Origin: Mycobacterium heidelbergense
GTDB lineage: Bacteria > Actinomycetota > Actinomycetes > Mycobacteriales > Mycobacteriaceae
DNA: 64,000 nt
Reading direction: 5' to 3'
Assembly (NCBI RefSeq): GCF_010730745.1
Contig: NZ_AP022615.1
Coordinates: 1,860,001-1,924,000 of the forward strand
The translations under genes were made by a program, and so were the position numbers. The notes under the pieces were generated by a model, which did not search any database, was not told the DNA's origin, and saw nothing but the letters and a program-made list of their open reading frames with translations. This document shows positions 1 through 8,881 of this stretch, piece by piece (the first letter of the stretch is position 1; each line of letters opens with the position of its first letter).

Positions 1-15
1 CCGAATTTGACTGCT

Positions 16-31
16 GCGCAACGTGTTCGAC
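16..31 (+). repeat. 16-bp direct repeat, left copy
   Basis: GCGCAACGTGTTCGAC occurs here and again, exactly, at 4000-4015. The two copies bracket the block holding the small membrane protein gene and the mmpS-mmpL pair. The rest of 1-125 is non-coding apart from a ribosome binding site before the gene at 126. Confidence 0.6.
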
Positions 32-125
32 GGTGGATCGTCCGACGCCCGGGCGCCACAAGCGCCATCCAACCCATCGGGCCGCATGATGCTAAGTTCG
101 ACGACGGGAGCGAAGGAGCGGAACA

Positions 126-551
126 ATGAATTCGGGTTTGTTCGCCGGTCTGACCATGGTCGCCCTCGTGCTGGCGCTGGTGTTCCTGGCCTTCGCCGCC
201 GTCTTCGTCAAACGCCTCGGCGACCGAGCGCCCACCCCGGCAAGCGAAGAAATAGGCGGCGCCAGAGCGGTTACGAGAAAAGTGCGCAAACGCGAACCGA
301 TGTCGAAGGACGAGTTGGACTTTGCGAAGCAACTCGTCGCCGCTCGTAGCTCCTTGATGGCGCTGTGCATCCCCGGCGCCCTGTTCATGGTGGGATGCTT
401 TTATGTGTTTGGCAGCCTTTACCACTTGCATGGAGCGACGCCCTCCGAGCGGACGTTTCTCGGGGTGTTCCCCATGCTGGCCTCCACGAACTTCACCGTT
501 CAGATTCTCCGAAGCGCAAGGCTGAAGCGACGCCTGCAGAAAATGTCCTGA
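126..551 (+). CDS. Small membrane protein of unknown function
   Basis: This gene encodes 141 residues with a hydrophobic N-terminal segment (about residues 8-28), a basic and charged loop (about 29-75), and a second hydrophobic stretch (about 78-98) followed by a weaker one near 107-122. It is probably an inner-membrane protein with two or three spans. A GAAGGAG ribosome binding site lies 7-8 bases before the ATG. It precedes mmpS-mmpL on the same strand, but two hairpins stand between them, so it is probably a separate transcript. I do not recognise a family. It could be an accessory factor of the neighbouring MmpL exporter, but only position supports that. Confidence 0.75.
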   Translation: MNSGLFAGLTMVALVLALVFLAFAAVFVKRLGDRAPTPASEEIGGARAVTRKVRKREPMSKDELDFAKQLVAARSSLMALCIPGALFMVGCFYVFGSLYHLHGATPSERTFLGVFPMLASTNFTVQILRSARLKRRLQKMS

Positions 552-553
552 CG

Positions 554-605
554 CACCACAAGGCTGTGGTGGTAGCCGACGGCACCGGCGGTCTTCGCCG
601 GTGCC
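554..605 (+). terminator. Tandem hairpins, probable terminator
   Basis: CACCACA-aggc-TGTGGTG (554-571) is followed by GGCACCGGCG-gtctt-CGCCGGTGCC (581-605), a perfect 10-bp stem. There is no T tract, which is common for mycobacterial terminators. It would separate the gene at 126 from mmpS. The rest of 606-719 shows only the GGAGAGG ribosome binding site of mmpS. Confidence 0.6.
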
Positions 606-719
606 AAGCGGGCCGTCATGTTCCCATTAGGCACATGACCGTCTACTATCTGCATGGGCGTGAGGGCGGGGGCGGGATGAGCGTGCGAGATCCGGAACCG
701 GAGTCGGAGAGGTGATCGA

Positions 720-1163
720 ATGAGCCCTCGTTCGGCCGGCAGAAGAGTCTTGGCCCGGGTCTGGATGCCTCTGGTCGCCGTCGTCGCGCTCGGTGTGGGT
801 GGGGTGGCCATGTGGAAGGTGCACGAGTTCTCCAATCCCCCGCCCGTCATCACCGTCAATCAGCCGGCGGCACCGCCGGAGTTCAGTATCAAACGGCTCA
901 CCTATGAGTTGTTCGGCTCCGTCGGGCAAGGGGGGATGCTCGTCTGGGTGGACATCGACGGGCATCCGCATCAGGTCAATCTCACGACCTTGCCGTGGTC
1001 GCACACGGAGGCGACCACACTCACCGTAGTGTCCGGCAGCATCTCGGCGCAGGTTCATGGTGGTGAAGTCGGCTGCCGGCTGCGGGTGAATGGCGTTGTC
1101 CGCGCTGAACAGTCCGATACCCATCAGGATGCACATGTCTTTTGCTTGGTGAAATCCGCATGA
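720..1163 (+). CDS. MmpS family transport accessory protein
   Basis: The protein has 147 residues, with one N-terminal membrane anchor (about residues 12-30) and a periplasmic beta-rich domain, the usual size and plan of MmpS. The C-terminal half carries the conserved VNGVVR-type strand and a final Cys near the end. MmpS proteins act as periplasmic partners of the cognate MmpL RND transporter. GGAGAGG lies 7 bases before the ATG. The stop codon overlaps the mmpL start as ATGA, so the two are coupled. It is paralogous to the MmpS at 52102. Which MmpS number it corresponds to cannot be decided here. Confidence 0.92.
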   Translation: MSPRSAGRRVLARVWMPLVAVVALGVGGVAMWKVHEFSNPPPVITVNQPAAPPEFSIKRLTYELFGSVGQGGMLVWVDIDGHPHQVNLTTLPWSHTEATTLTVVSGSISAQVHGGEVGCRLRVNGVVRAEQSDTHQDAHVFCLVKSA

Positions 1164-3985
1164 GCGAGCATCGGGCGGAGCATCGGATAAGACGCCCCTT
1201 CGTCCCCAGAATGGTCCGCATCCTCGCGATACCGATCATCGGCTTCTGGGCCCTGCTCGCCGTGTCGACGAACACCTTCATGCCGCAGGTCGAAAGGGTC
1301 GCAGAGGAACTCGCGGGGCCGGTGGTGCCGCACTACGCGCCGTCGCAGCGGGCGTTGCTGTCCATCGGCGCGAAGTTCCACGAGTCCGATTCGACCAGCT
1401 TGGCCATGATCGTGCTGGAAGCCAACCGGCCATTGGGCGATGCGGATCATCAGTACTACGACGATTTGATGCGCCGGCTCAACCAAGACCCCAAGCATGT
1501 GCAGTACGTCATGGATCTGTGGGGGAAGCCGATCACCGCGGCCGGGGCGCAGAGCCTCGACGGCAAGTGCGCATACGTGCTGTTGCGTCTCGCGGGCGAT
1601 ATCGGCCAGATGCAAGCGAATGAGTCCGTTGCCGCCGTCCGGGACATCGTCGCGAAGGACACGCCGCCGCCCGGGCTCAAGGTCTACGTCAGCGGCGCGG
1701 CCCCGCTTGCCTCGGACACGGTGGCCATTGCGAATTCGAGCCTGAACGACATCACGATCGTGACGATCTTCCTCATCATCGGGATGTTGCTGCTGGTGTA
1801 CCGCTCCATCGTCACCCTGTTCGTGCCCTTGGCCGGCGTTCTGTTCGAGATGCTGGTCGCGAAGGGGGTTATCGCAACCCTCGGGCATCTCGGGTACATC
1901 GAACTCTCGTCGTTCGCCGTGAACATCGTCGTCGCGCTGACCCTGGGAGCGGGGACGGACTACGGCATCTTCCTGATGGGCCGCTATCACGAGGCGCGAC
2001 ACGACGGCGAAAGCAGGGAGGAGGCGTTTTACACCGCATATAAGAGTGTCACGCCCGTCATCCTCGGCTCGGGGCTGACGATCGCGGGGGCATGCTACTG
2101 CCTGACTTTCGCGCGACTCAACTACTTCCACACCATGGGGCCCGCCGTCGCGATCAGCATGCTGTTCACGATCGCGGCGGCGCTGACTCTCGGCCCGGCC
2201 TTCTTGACCGTGGGCAGCCTTTTCGGGCTCTTCGACCCAAAAAGCAAGGCCAAGGCACACCTGTATCGGCGGATCGGGACGAGCGTGGTCCGGTGGCCGG
2301 TGCCGATCCTCTTCGCCAGTGCCGCTGCGGTCATGCTCGGGGCGATCTTCGTGCCGACGTACCGCCAGAACTACGACGACCGTCAGTACCAGCCCCACAA
2401 TGCCCCCGCCAATCTGGGCTTCCAGGCGGCCGATCGGCACTTCCCGAAGAGCAAGCTGTTCTCCGAGATGCTGATGATCGAGTCAGACCATGACATGCGG
2501 AACTCGGGTGACTTCATCTCATTGGACCGCGCGGCCAAGGCTCTCGAACGCCTTCCCGGCGTCGCGATGGTGCAGAGCATCACCAGGCCCATGGGCCGAG
2601 CTTTGGAACATGCCACCATCCCCTACCTGTTCACCACACAAGGCAGCGGGAGCGGTCAGCAGCTCCCGTTCAACCAGCAGCAAAACGCTAATACCAACGA
2701 GCAGGCACAGATCACGACGCACACCGTCGCGGTCCTGCGGAAAGAGATCGACTTTTTCCAACAGATGTCGGACGAGCTGCACAAGACAGTTGTCACCGTC
2801 GAGGACCTGCAAAAGATCACCGATCAGATGAATCAGCAAATCTCAAATGTCGACGATTTCTTCCGGCCGATCAAGAGCTATTTCTATTGGGAGCGCCACT
2901 GTTTCGACATCCCCATTTGCTGGACGTTTAGATCCCTATTCGATGCGCTCGACAATATCGACCATTTGGCCGCCGATATCAACGATACCAAAACCTCCCT
3001 CGAGGCCATCGACAGGATTTTGCCGCAAATAATCACGCAGCTGAAACTCACGGCCGACGACTCGGAGGCCCTGGCCGCTCTTTTGGTCAGCACCTACGGC
3101 CAGTCCTCTCTGCAGTCCACACAGACCGACCAGACATTCTTCGACCAGGTCAATGTGGGGCTCGACTTCGACCAGTCCCGCAGCGACGACTTCTTCTACA
3201 TCCCGCACGAGGGCTTCGACAACGACGACGTCAAGACCGGCATGCAACTGCTGATGTCGCCGGACGGCCAGGCCGCTCGGATCATCGTCACCCACGAGGG
3301 GGACGCCAATGGCCCGGAAGGCGTCCAGCATGTCGAGCAATTCCCCACAGCTATAACGGTGGCGCTCAAAGAGACGTCGCTGGCCGGCGCGAAAGTTTAT
3401 ATCGGCGGTTCCGGCGCAACCAACAAGGACATCAAGGAATACGCCGCGTCCGATCTGCTTATCGTGGCGATCGCCGCCTTCGTGCTGATCTTCCTGATCA
3501 TGCTGTTCCTCACAAGAAGCCTGATGGCAGCCTTGGTAATCCCCAGCACGGTGGCCTTCTCCTACGCCGGGGCGTTCGGGCTCTCCATACTCGTCTGGCA
3601 GCACCTCATCGGCCTGCCGCTGCACTGGCTGATATTGCCGCTCACGTTCATCATCCTGGTGGCGGTGGGTTCGGACTACAACCTGCTGTTGATCCTCCGT
3701 GTCAAAGAGGAGCTGCACGCCGGAATCCACACCGGCCTGATCCGCGCGCTCGGGAGCACGGGCGGCGTGGTGACGTCGGCGGGTCTGGTGTTCGCGTTCA
3801 CTATGCTGGCGATGCTCACCAGCGACCTGCGGACCATCGGTCAGGTGGGTTCCACCGTGTGCATCGGCCTGCTGCTCGACACGCTGATCGTGCGGTCGTT
3901 CGTGGTGCCGTGCATCCTGCGAATCCTCGGGCCGTGGTTCTGGTGGCCGACCCTGGTGCGTTCCCGCCCGCTACCCCAGCGCTAG
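1160..3985 (+). CDS. MmpL family RND transporter
   Basis: The 941-residue inner-membrane transporter exports lipids or siderophore-like substrates driven by proton motive force. One span lies near residues 20-40, then a periplasmic domain containing FHESDS and DPKHVQ, a bundle of spans, a long second periplasmic domain with coiled-coil-like helices (about 530-650), and a final bundle. The Asp-Tyr proton-relay pairs are visible as GTDYGIF (Asp near 267) and GSDYNLL (Asp near 840). I chose ATG at 1160 because it overlaps the mmpS stop as ATGA; an in-frame TTG at 1142 is less likely. It resembles the MmpL4/MmpL5 group and is paralogous to the MmpL at 52530. The substrate is unknown. Confidence 0.95.
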   Translation: MSEHRAEHRIRRPFVPRMVRILAIPIIGFWALLAVSTNTFMPQVERVAEELAGPVVPHYAPSQRALLSIGAKFHESDSTSLAMIVLEANRPLGDADHQYYDDLMRRLNQDPKHVQYVMDLWGKPITAAGAQSLDGKCAYVLLRLAGDIGQMQANESVAAVRDIVAKDTPPPGLKVYVSGAAPLASDTVAIANSSLNDITIVTIFLIIGMLLLVYRSIVTLFVPLAGVLFEMLVAKGVIATLGHLGYIELSSFAVNIVVALTLGAGTDYGIFLMGRYHEARHDGESREEAFYTAYKSVTPVILGSGLTIAGACYCLTFARLNYFHTMGPAVAISMLFTIAAALTLGPAFLTVGSLFGLFDPKSKAKAHLYRRIGTSVVRWPVPILFASAAAVMLGAIFVPTYRQNYDDRQYQPHNAPANLGFQAADRHFPKSKLFSEMLMIESDHDMRNSGDFISLDRAAKALERLPGVAMVQSITRPMGRALEHATIPYLFTTQGSGSGQQLPFNQQQNANTNEQAQITTHTVAVLRKEIDFFQQMSDELHKTVVTVEDLQKITDQMNQQISNVDDFFRPIKSYFYWERHCFDIPICWTFRSLFDALDNIDHLAADINDTKTSLEAIDRILPQIITQLKLTADDSEALAALLVSTYGQSSLQSTQTDQTFFDQVNVGLDFDQSRSDDFFYIPHEGFDNDDVKTGMQLLMSPDGQAARIIVTHEGDANGPEGVQHVEQFPTAITVALKETSLAGAKVYIGGSGATNKDIKEYAASDLLIVAIAAFVLIFLIMLFLTRSLMAALVIPSTVAFSYAGAFGLSILVWQHLIGLPLHWLILPLTFIILVAVGSDYNLLLILRVKEELHAGIHTGLIRALGSTGGVVTSAGLVFAFTMLAMLTSDLRTIGQVGSTVCIGLLLDTLIVRSFVVPCILRILGPWFWWPTLVRSRPLPQR

Positions 3986-3999
3986 CCAATCCGGTTGCG

Positions 4000-4015
4000 G
4001 CGCAACGTGTTCGAC
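4000..4015 (+). repeat. 16-bp direct repeat, right copy
   Basis: This is an exact second copy of the 16-bp sequence at 16-31. It lies between the mmpL stop and the convergent SDR gene. Confidence 0.6.
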
Positions 4016-4017
4016 CC

Positions 4018-4758
4018 TCAGAACTCCTTGTGCGGCACGTCGGTCACCAGTCCGCCGTCCATGACGAACTCGCTGCCGGTGGCATACGACGACTCGTCGC
4101 TGGCGAGAAACAGCACGAAGGTCGACACCTCGTGCGCCTCGCCCGGGCGGCCCAGCGGGACGGTGACCATGTCTTCGGGCAGCTTGGCGGTCATCGGGGT
4201 GCGGATGAAGCCGGGATGGATCGAGTTGACCCGGATGTTCAGCGGCGCCAACTCCAACGCCGCCGACTTGGCCAGGCCACGCACCGCCCACTTCGACGCC
4301 ACGTACGGGTGCACGGCCGGGGCGCCGCGCAGACCCTCGATCGACGACACGTTGATGATCGAGCCGCTCCCGGCCGCGGTCATCGGCTCGACGGCGGCGC
4401 GCATCCCCAGGAAGGTGCCGGTCAGGTTGACGTCAATCACCTTCTGCCACTTGGCCAGATCGAAATTCTTCAGCTGCCCGAGGGCGACGATGCCGGCGTT
4501 GTTCACCAGCACGTTGAGCTTCCCGAACTCGCCGGTCGCCGTCGCGACGGCGGCGTCCCACTGCTCCGGTTGTGTCACGTCGAGGTGCACGTAGCGCGCG
4601 GCGTCACCGATGTCGTCGGCCAGCGCCTTGCCCTCGTCGTCGAGGACGTCGCCGATCACCACCTTGGCGCCCTCCTGGACGAGCAGGCGCGCGTGTGCGG
4701 CGCCCATCCCGCGGGCACCGCCACTGATGAGTGCAACTTTTCCGTCTACCCGTCCCAT
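4018..4758 (-). CDS. Short-chain dehydrogenase, FabG3/20-beta-HSD-like
   Basis: This is a 246-residue classical SDR, expected to be an NAD(P)-dependent alcohol/ketone oxidoreductase. The cofactor-binding GGARGMG lies near residue 13, NNAG near 87, the catalytic Ser in INVSSIEG near 139 and YVASK near 152-156. The overall sequence resembles the mycobacterial FabG3 family (Rv2002, 20-beta-hydroxysteroid dehydrogenase), including the GSEFVMDGG C-terminal motif. It follows the dehydrogenase gene at 4793 on the same strand with a 34-base gap, so the two probably form an operon. A steroid substrate is possible but not shown. Confidence 0.92.
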   Translation of the reverse strand: MGRVDGKVALISGGARGMGAAHARLLVQEGAKVVIGDVLDDEGKALADDIGDAARYVHLDVTQPEQWDAAVATATGEFGKLNVLVNNAGIVALGQLKNFDLAKWQKVIDVNLTGTFLGMRAAVEPMTAAGSGSIINVSSIEGLRGAPAVHPYVASKWAVRGLAKSAALELAPLNIRVNSIHPGFIRTPMTAKLPEDMVTVPLGRPGEAHEVSTFVLFLASDESSYATGSEFVMDGGLVTDVPHKEF

Positions 4759-4792
4759 GTGGTCGGGGCTCCTTTCGGTGAGGGGTGATCGA

Positions 4793-5893
4793 CTAACTCG
4801 CCACGAGATCGCTTGGCGCGTAAAGACCTTTACCGCTGACCAGCGGCAGGTCGAGCGTGGTCCGGATGCCCGGCGGCGCCGCGATCACCGCCGGGACGGC
4901 GTTGACGATGCGCCCGGCGGCGCCGGCGATCGCGGCGTGGTTGTGGTCGCCCTTGCGACTGCTCGGGACGATGTCCACGGCGTAGGACGGCTCCCCGGTG
5001 ATCTCGACGCGGTACGAGCCGCCGCCCGAGGCGGGTTGCGGCCAGTCGGGTCGCAAATCGGGGCGCAGGCGGGTGATGTGCTCGATGACGACGGCCGGGC
5101 GGCCGTCCACCATGCCGCGGATCTCGAACTGCAGCGCGGCCACGGTGCCCTTGGCGACGTGGCCCACGGCGATGTCGAAGTCTTCGGGCGCAGGCTCGCG
5201 CTGGTAGGACTCGGCGATCTCGTCGATCTCGATGCCCAGGCCGGCCGCCAGCTGACGGATCGCGGTGCCCCAGGCGATGCTGAGCACGCCCGGTTGCAGC
5301 AGCATCGGCACCTCGTCCAGGGGCTGCGCGAACCCCATGTAGTGCATGACCTCGGCGCCGTTGTACGACGCGTAATCGTGGATCTCCATGCAGCGCACCT
5401 GCTCGACGCGCTGGCAGGTCCCGGCGAGCGCGAACGGGATCAGGTCGTTGGCGAATCCCGGGTCGACGCCGCTGATGAAGATGCTCGCATTGCCTTGCCG
5501 GGCGGCGTCTTCCACGCGATTGATGTACTTGTCGGGCATCACGCCCCACGGGTATTGCAGCAGCCCGGGCGAGGACCCGACGACGTTGATGCCGGCGGCC
5601 AGGATGCGCATGACGTCGCCCATGGCGTCGGGCAGCCGGGTGTCGCCCATGGCGCAGTAGACGACGCACTCGGGCCGGGCGGCGATGACGGCGTCGAGGT
5701 CGTTGACGGCGGCGACGCCGGTCAGGGTGGGGGCGTCCAGGCCGACGCCGCACAGCTCCCCGGCGTCCCTGCCCACCTTCTCCGGCGTCGACACGCACAC
5801 GCCCGTCAGTTCGAACTGCGGGTTGGTGATCAGTTCGGCCAACGCCAGCCCTCCGACATTTCCGGTACCGACGTGCGCGACGCGGATAGCCAT
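4793..5893 (-). CDS. NAD(P)H-dependent amine dehydrogenase-like protein (DapB-type N domain)
   Basis: The protein has 366 residues. It begins with a Rossmann motif VGTGNVGG (about residues 8-15), as in the dihydrodipicolinate reductase N-terminal fold and 2,4-diaminopentanoate dehydrogenase. Mycobacteria carry many such paralogs annotated only as dihydrodipicolinate reductase-like. It is not the lysine-pathway DapB, being much longer and differing in its C-terminal domain. I chose ATG at 5893 (MAIRVAHVG) because the Rossmann fold starts at once and a GGAG lies 8 bases upstream. It heads the operon with the SDR at 4018 and is divergent from the hydrolase at 6004. The substrate is unknown. Confidence 0.85.
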   Translation of the reverse strand: MAIRVAHVGTGNVGGLALAELITNPQFELTGVCVSTPEKVGRDAGELCGVGLDAPTLTGVAAVNDLDAVIAARPECVVYCAMGDTRLPDAMGDVMRILAAGINVVGSSPGLLQYPWGVMPDKYINRVEDAARQGNASIFISGVDPGFANDLIPFALAGTCQRVEQVRCMEIHDYASYNGAEVMHYMGFAQPLDEVPMLLQPGVLSIAWGTAIRQLAAGLGIEIDEIAESYQREPAPEDFDIAVGHVAKGTVAALQFEIRGMVDGRPAVVIEHITRLRPDLRPDWPQPASGGGSYRVEITGEPSYAVDIVPSSRKGDHNHAAIAGAAGRIVNAVPAVIAAPPGIRTTLDLPLVSGKGLYAPSDLVAS

Positions 5894-5928
5894 GAGAGTC
5901 TCCGTCCCTTGAACGCTCACAAACTTTT

Positions 5929-5939
5929 CTAGACACTAG
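5929..5939. promoter_or_regulatory. CTAG-ACA-CTAG element in divergent promoter
   Basis: CTAGACACTAG lies in the 110-base gap between the divergent dehydrogenase and hydrolase genes. It is a short palindromic element that could be an operator. Nothing else supports it. Confidence 0.25.
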
Positions 5940-6003
5940 TCCATGACCCTCAAGGCGCCTACCGGGCCCGACCCGGGTTTGCGCGGACGGAATGGAATCG
6001 CTT

Positions 6004-6894
6004 ATGGCACAACGCGCGGATGTCCAATTCACCTCGGGCGACGACCGCGTCAGCGCGTGGCTCTACCGCCCCGCGGGCGACGATCCCGCGCCGCTGCTGG
6101 TGATGGCCCACGGCCTGGGCGCGGTGCGCACCATGCGGCTGGACGCCTACGCCGAGCGGTTCAGCGCGGCCGGCTACGCCTGCCTGGTGTTCGACTACCG
6201 CAACTTCGGTGACAGCGAAGGGCGGCCGCGGCAGCTGCTCGACATCGGCATGCAGCTCGCCGACTGGGCCGCCGCGGTGGCCTACGCCCGCACCCTGGAC
6301 GGCATCGACCGAAACCGGATCGGCTTGTGGGGCACGTCTTTTGGTGGTGGGCACGTGATCGCTACGGCGGCCCGGCTGCCGGGTATCGCGGCCGTCGTGG
6401 CCCAATGCCCGTTCACCGACGGCGTCGCCTCCGCGCGCACGCTGAACCCGTCGGTCGTCGCACGCGTCACCGCTCGAGCGGTGCGCGACGTCGTCGCGGC
6501 CCGTCTGGGCAAACCGCCGGTGATGGTCGCCACGGCGGGCAGGCCGGGCGAGGTCGCCCTGATGAACGCGCCCGACGTGTACCCGGGCTACATGAGGCTG
6601 GTGCCCGCGGGCCAAACCGTGCCCAACGCGGTCGCCGCCCGAATCGGGTTGAAGGCCATCGCCTATCGCCCGGGCCGCCTCGCCGCGAAGATCGGCTGCC
6701 CCATCCTGTTCTGCGTCTGCGAAACCGACTCGGTGGCCCCCGCGGCGCCGACGCTGCGCTATGCGGCCAAGGCTCCGCGCGGTGAGGTCAGGACGTATCC
6801 CGACGGGCATTTCGCGATCTATGTCGACGACGCGTTCGAGCGTGTTGTCGCCGACCAACTCGCCTTTCTCGACAGGCACCTGAAGAAAGCGTGA
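6004..6894 (+). CDS. Alpha/beta hydrolase
   Basis: The protein has 296 residues with a serine-hydrolase fold. The oxyanion region MAHGLGAVR is near residue 33, the nucleophile elbow GTSFGGG near 112, an acidic residue in CETDSVAP near 240, and the catalytic His in PDGHFAIY near 266. This places it in the family of peptidase-S9/dienelactone-hydrolase-like esterases. ATG at 6004 has a GGAA 9 bases upstream; an in-frame ATG at 5992 would add four residues. It stands alone, divergent from the dehydrogenase at 4793 and upstream of a PE gene. The substrate is unknown. Confidence 0.88.
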   Translation: MAQRADVQFTSGDDRVSAWLYRPAGDDPAPLLVMAHGLGAVRTMRLDAYAERFSAAGYACLVFDYRNFGDSEGRPRQLLDIGMQLADWAAAVAYARTLDGIDRNRIGLWGTSFGGGHVIATAARLPGIAAVVAQCPFTDGVASARTLNPSVVARVTARAVRDVVAARLGKPPVMVATAGRPGEVALMNAPDVYPGYMRLVPAGQTVPNAVAARIGLKAIAYRPGRLAAKIGCPILFCVCETDSVAPAAPTLRYAAKAPRGEVRTYPDGHFAIYVDDAFERVVADQLAFLDRHLKKA

Positions 6895-6935
6895 GCGTTC
6901 TTACTCCGTTTGACTCCGCACAAACTTGCGCGAAA

Positions 6936-6952
6936 CGCCGGATTTCCCGGCG
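6936..6952 (+). terminator. Short hairpin after the hydrolase gene
   Basis: CGCCGG-atttc-CCGGCG forms a 6-bp stem 40 bases beyond the hydrolase stop. It is a weak terminator candidate. The rest of 6895-7050 should hold the promoter of the PE gene. Confidence 0.35.
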
Positions 6953-7050
6953 GGACGGTTCTACCCTCTGTCAGTACCTAATACCCACGGTTGCGGGTAA
7001 GTCCCGTGTGGGCCGGGACGGGGTCGCGGCCCGTGGGGAAGGACGGGGAG

Positions 7051-8544
7051 ATGTCGTATTTGTTCACCGCCGCCCCTGAGGCGCTGGTGTCGACGGCCGC
7101 CGATGTGGAAAGCATCGGCTCGGCGATTCGCACCGCCGGCGCGAATGCGGCGGGCCCGACGACCGGCCTGCTGGCCGCGGCCGAGGATGAGGTGTCGGCG
7201 GCCGTCGCGAATCTCTTTGGCGCATACGGCCAGGAATACCAAGCGGCCGTCGCGCAAGCCGCGGCGTTTCACGCCGAGTTCACCCAGGCCCTGGCGGCCG
7301 CGGCGAACACCTACGCGCAGGCCGAGGCCGCCAACGCGGCCCTGATGTCTCACGTCTCGAACGAGCTGTTCGGGCAGGCGCCGGTCGCCGGCAGCTCGGG
7401 CGGCGCGTTGACGTCGATCATGAAGTTGGCCTCCGGGGACCCGCTTTATGCGTTGATCATGGGCGGCACCAATAACCCGCTACCCGACGCCGACTATGTG
7501 GCGGCCATTTTCAACTCGTACATCAGGTCCAATCCCCTGTTCTCGTCGGCCATCCCGCAGGGCCTGTTCACCCCGGAGCAGTTCTGGCCGGTGACCCCGC
7601 AGCTTGGCAATATGACGTTCGGCCAGTCCGTCGCCCAGGGCGTCGCGATCCTGAACAATGCGCTGCTCAATCCCACCACCGGGGTGCTCGCGCAGGGAAA
7701 TAGCGCCCTCGTTTTCGGCTACTCGCAGAGCGCCACGATCGCCACCAACGAGATAGCCGCCCTCATGGCGGCCGGCTCGCCCTATCAGGGCCAGCTGTCC
7801 TTCATGCTGGTCGGTAATCCCAATAATCCCGTCGGCGGCATTCTCTCGCGCTTCCCCGGCTTCTACATTCCGTTCCTGGATGTGGCATTCAACGGCGCGA
7901 CCCCGCCGAATTCGCCATATCCGACCACGATTTTCACGGCCCAATACGACGGCATCGCCGACCTGCCCCAGTATCCGCTCAACGTCATCTCGGACCTCAA
8001 CGCCTTCATGGGCTACTTCTTCGTGCACAACACGTATCCGCTCATGACGGCCGGCCAGATCGCCAACGCCGTGCCCCTGCCGACGTCTCCGGGCTACACC
8101 GGCACCGACTACTACATGCTCATGACCCAAAACCTGCCGCTGCTGGACCCGATCCGCGCCATCCCCTATGCCGGTCCCCCGATCGCCGACATCTTCCAGC
8201 CCGATCTGCGGGTGCTGGTCGACATGGGCTATGCCGACTTCGGCCCCGGCCTCAACTATGCGAACGTCCCCACCCCGGCCGGGCTGTTCTCGATTGGCAA
8301 CCCGTTCACGATCATCCCCGACCTGGCCCTGGGGGCCGTGCAGGGACCCTATGGCGCCGCGGTGGAAATCGGGGTGGAGGCGGGGTTGTTGTCGCCGTCC
8401 CTGTTCCCCAACGCCTACCCGTGGGTCCCCTCGATCGATCCGGGATTGAACTTCTTCCTCGGCCAGCCGAGCACGACGCTGCTGTCGGTGCTCAGCGGTG
8501 CCGCCGGGGACGTACTCAAACTCATTCCGCCGGTGTTGAATTGA
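7051..8544 (+). CDS. PE family protein with PE-PPE lipase/esterase domain (PE3/PE4-type)
   Basis: This 497-residue protein has an N-terminal PE domain (about residues 1-95) with the type VII secretion signal YAQAE, then a PE-PPE (PF08237) serine hydrolase domain with the nucleophile motif GYSQSA near residue 228. Proteins of this kind are exported and hydrolyse short-chain esters. GGACGGGGAG directly before ATG 7051 fixes the start. Synteny with Rv0159c/Rv0160c (PE3/PE4), next to the Rv0158-type TetR, supports the assignment; only one copy is present here. A structured repeat follows it. Confidence 0.9.
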   Translation: MSYLFTAAPEALVSTAADVESIGSAIRTAGANAAGPTTGLLAAAEDEVSAAVANLFGAYGQEYQAAVAQAAAFHAEFTQALAAAANTYAQAEAANAALMSHVSNELFGQAPVAGSSGGALTSIMKLASGDPLYALIMGGTNNPLPDADYVAAIFNSYIRSNPLFSSAIPQGLFTPEQFWPVTPQLGNMTFGQSVAQGVAILNNALLNPTTGVLAQGNSALVFGYSQSATIATNEIAALMAAGSPYQGQLSFMLVGNPNNPVGGILSRFPGFYIPFLDVAFNGATPPNSPYPTTIFTAQYDGIADLPQYPLNVISDLNAFMGYFFVHNTYPLMTAGQIANAVPLPTSPGYTGTDYYMLMTQNLPLLDPIRAIPYAGPPIADIFQPDLRVLVDMGYADFGPGLNYANVPTPAGLFSIGNPFTIIPDLALGAVQGPYGAAVEIGVEAGLLSPSLFPNAYPWVPSIDPGLNFFLGQPSTTLLSVLSGAAGDVLKLIPPVLN

Positions 8545-8571
8545 TGCAGCCTGTCGCGGCCGGTGCGTGGT

Positions 8572-8754
8572 GGGCCCGCGTCGCGCGTCAATTCCCAGGT
8601 GTCACATCGGTCACTGGCCGGTCGGCATACACCGATGTGCCCACCTCAGCGCGACAACCAACCGCGTTTGTCGCTCGGAGGCGGGCGCAAGAGTATGTGC
8701 CCGCCGCGCCGAGACGCACGTGACGCGTGTGACCACCACGAGGTGACCCGGCCT
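8572..8754 (+). repeat. 183-bp structured repeat, copy A
   Basis: This segment matches, in inverted orientation, 20869-21051 with about 16 differences in 183 positions by hand alignment and no length change. It contains nested hairpins: CACATCGGT and ACCGATGTG arms, and a longer stem from GTGCCCACC through GCGACAA pairing with TTGTCGC through GGCGGGCGC. It occupies most of the 337-base gap between a PE gene and the convergent TetR gene. Its role is unknown. It could be a bidirectional terminator, a small mobile repeat or a structured RNA. Confidence 0.8.
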
Positions 8755-8881
8755 GCCCGGGGTTGCGGGCCACCGCACAACAGCGACGCCGCGGTGGTTC
8801 ACTTTCCCTGAATGAGGTGGCACACCAGCCTATTTCGCGAGTGACCGGCCGGGGCCGCCCAAGGCCCAGCGAGCAACGCCC

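Noticed and set aside
1124..2440. 438-residue antisense frame over the first mmpL
   Set aside because: Arg/Asp/His-rich shadow without any family feature.
8563..8811. Small frame inside repeat copy A, with a similar frame in copy B
   Set aside because: The similarity follows from the DNA repeat; changes are spread over all codon positions and no ribosome binding site is present.
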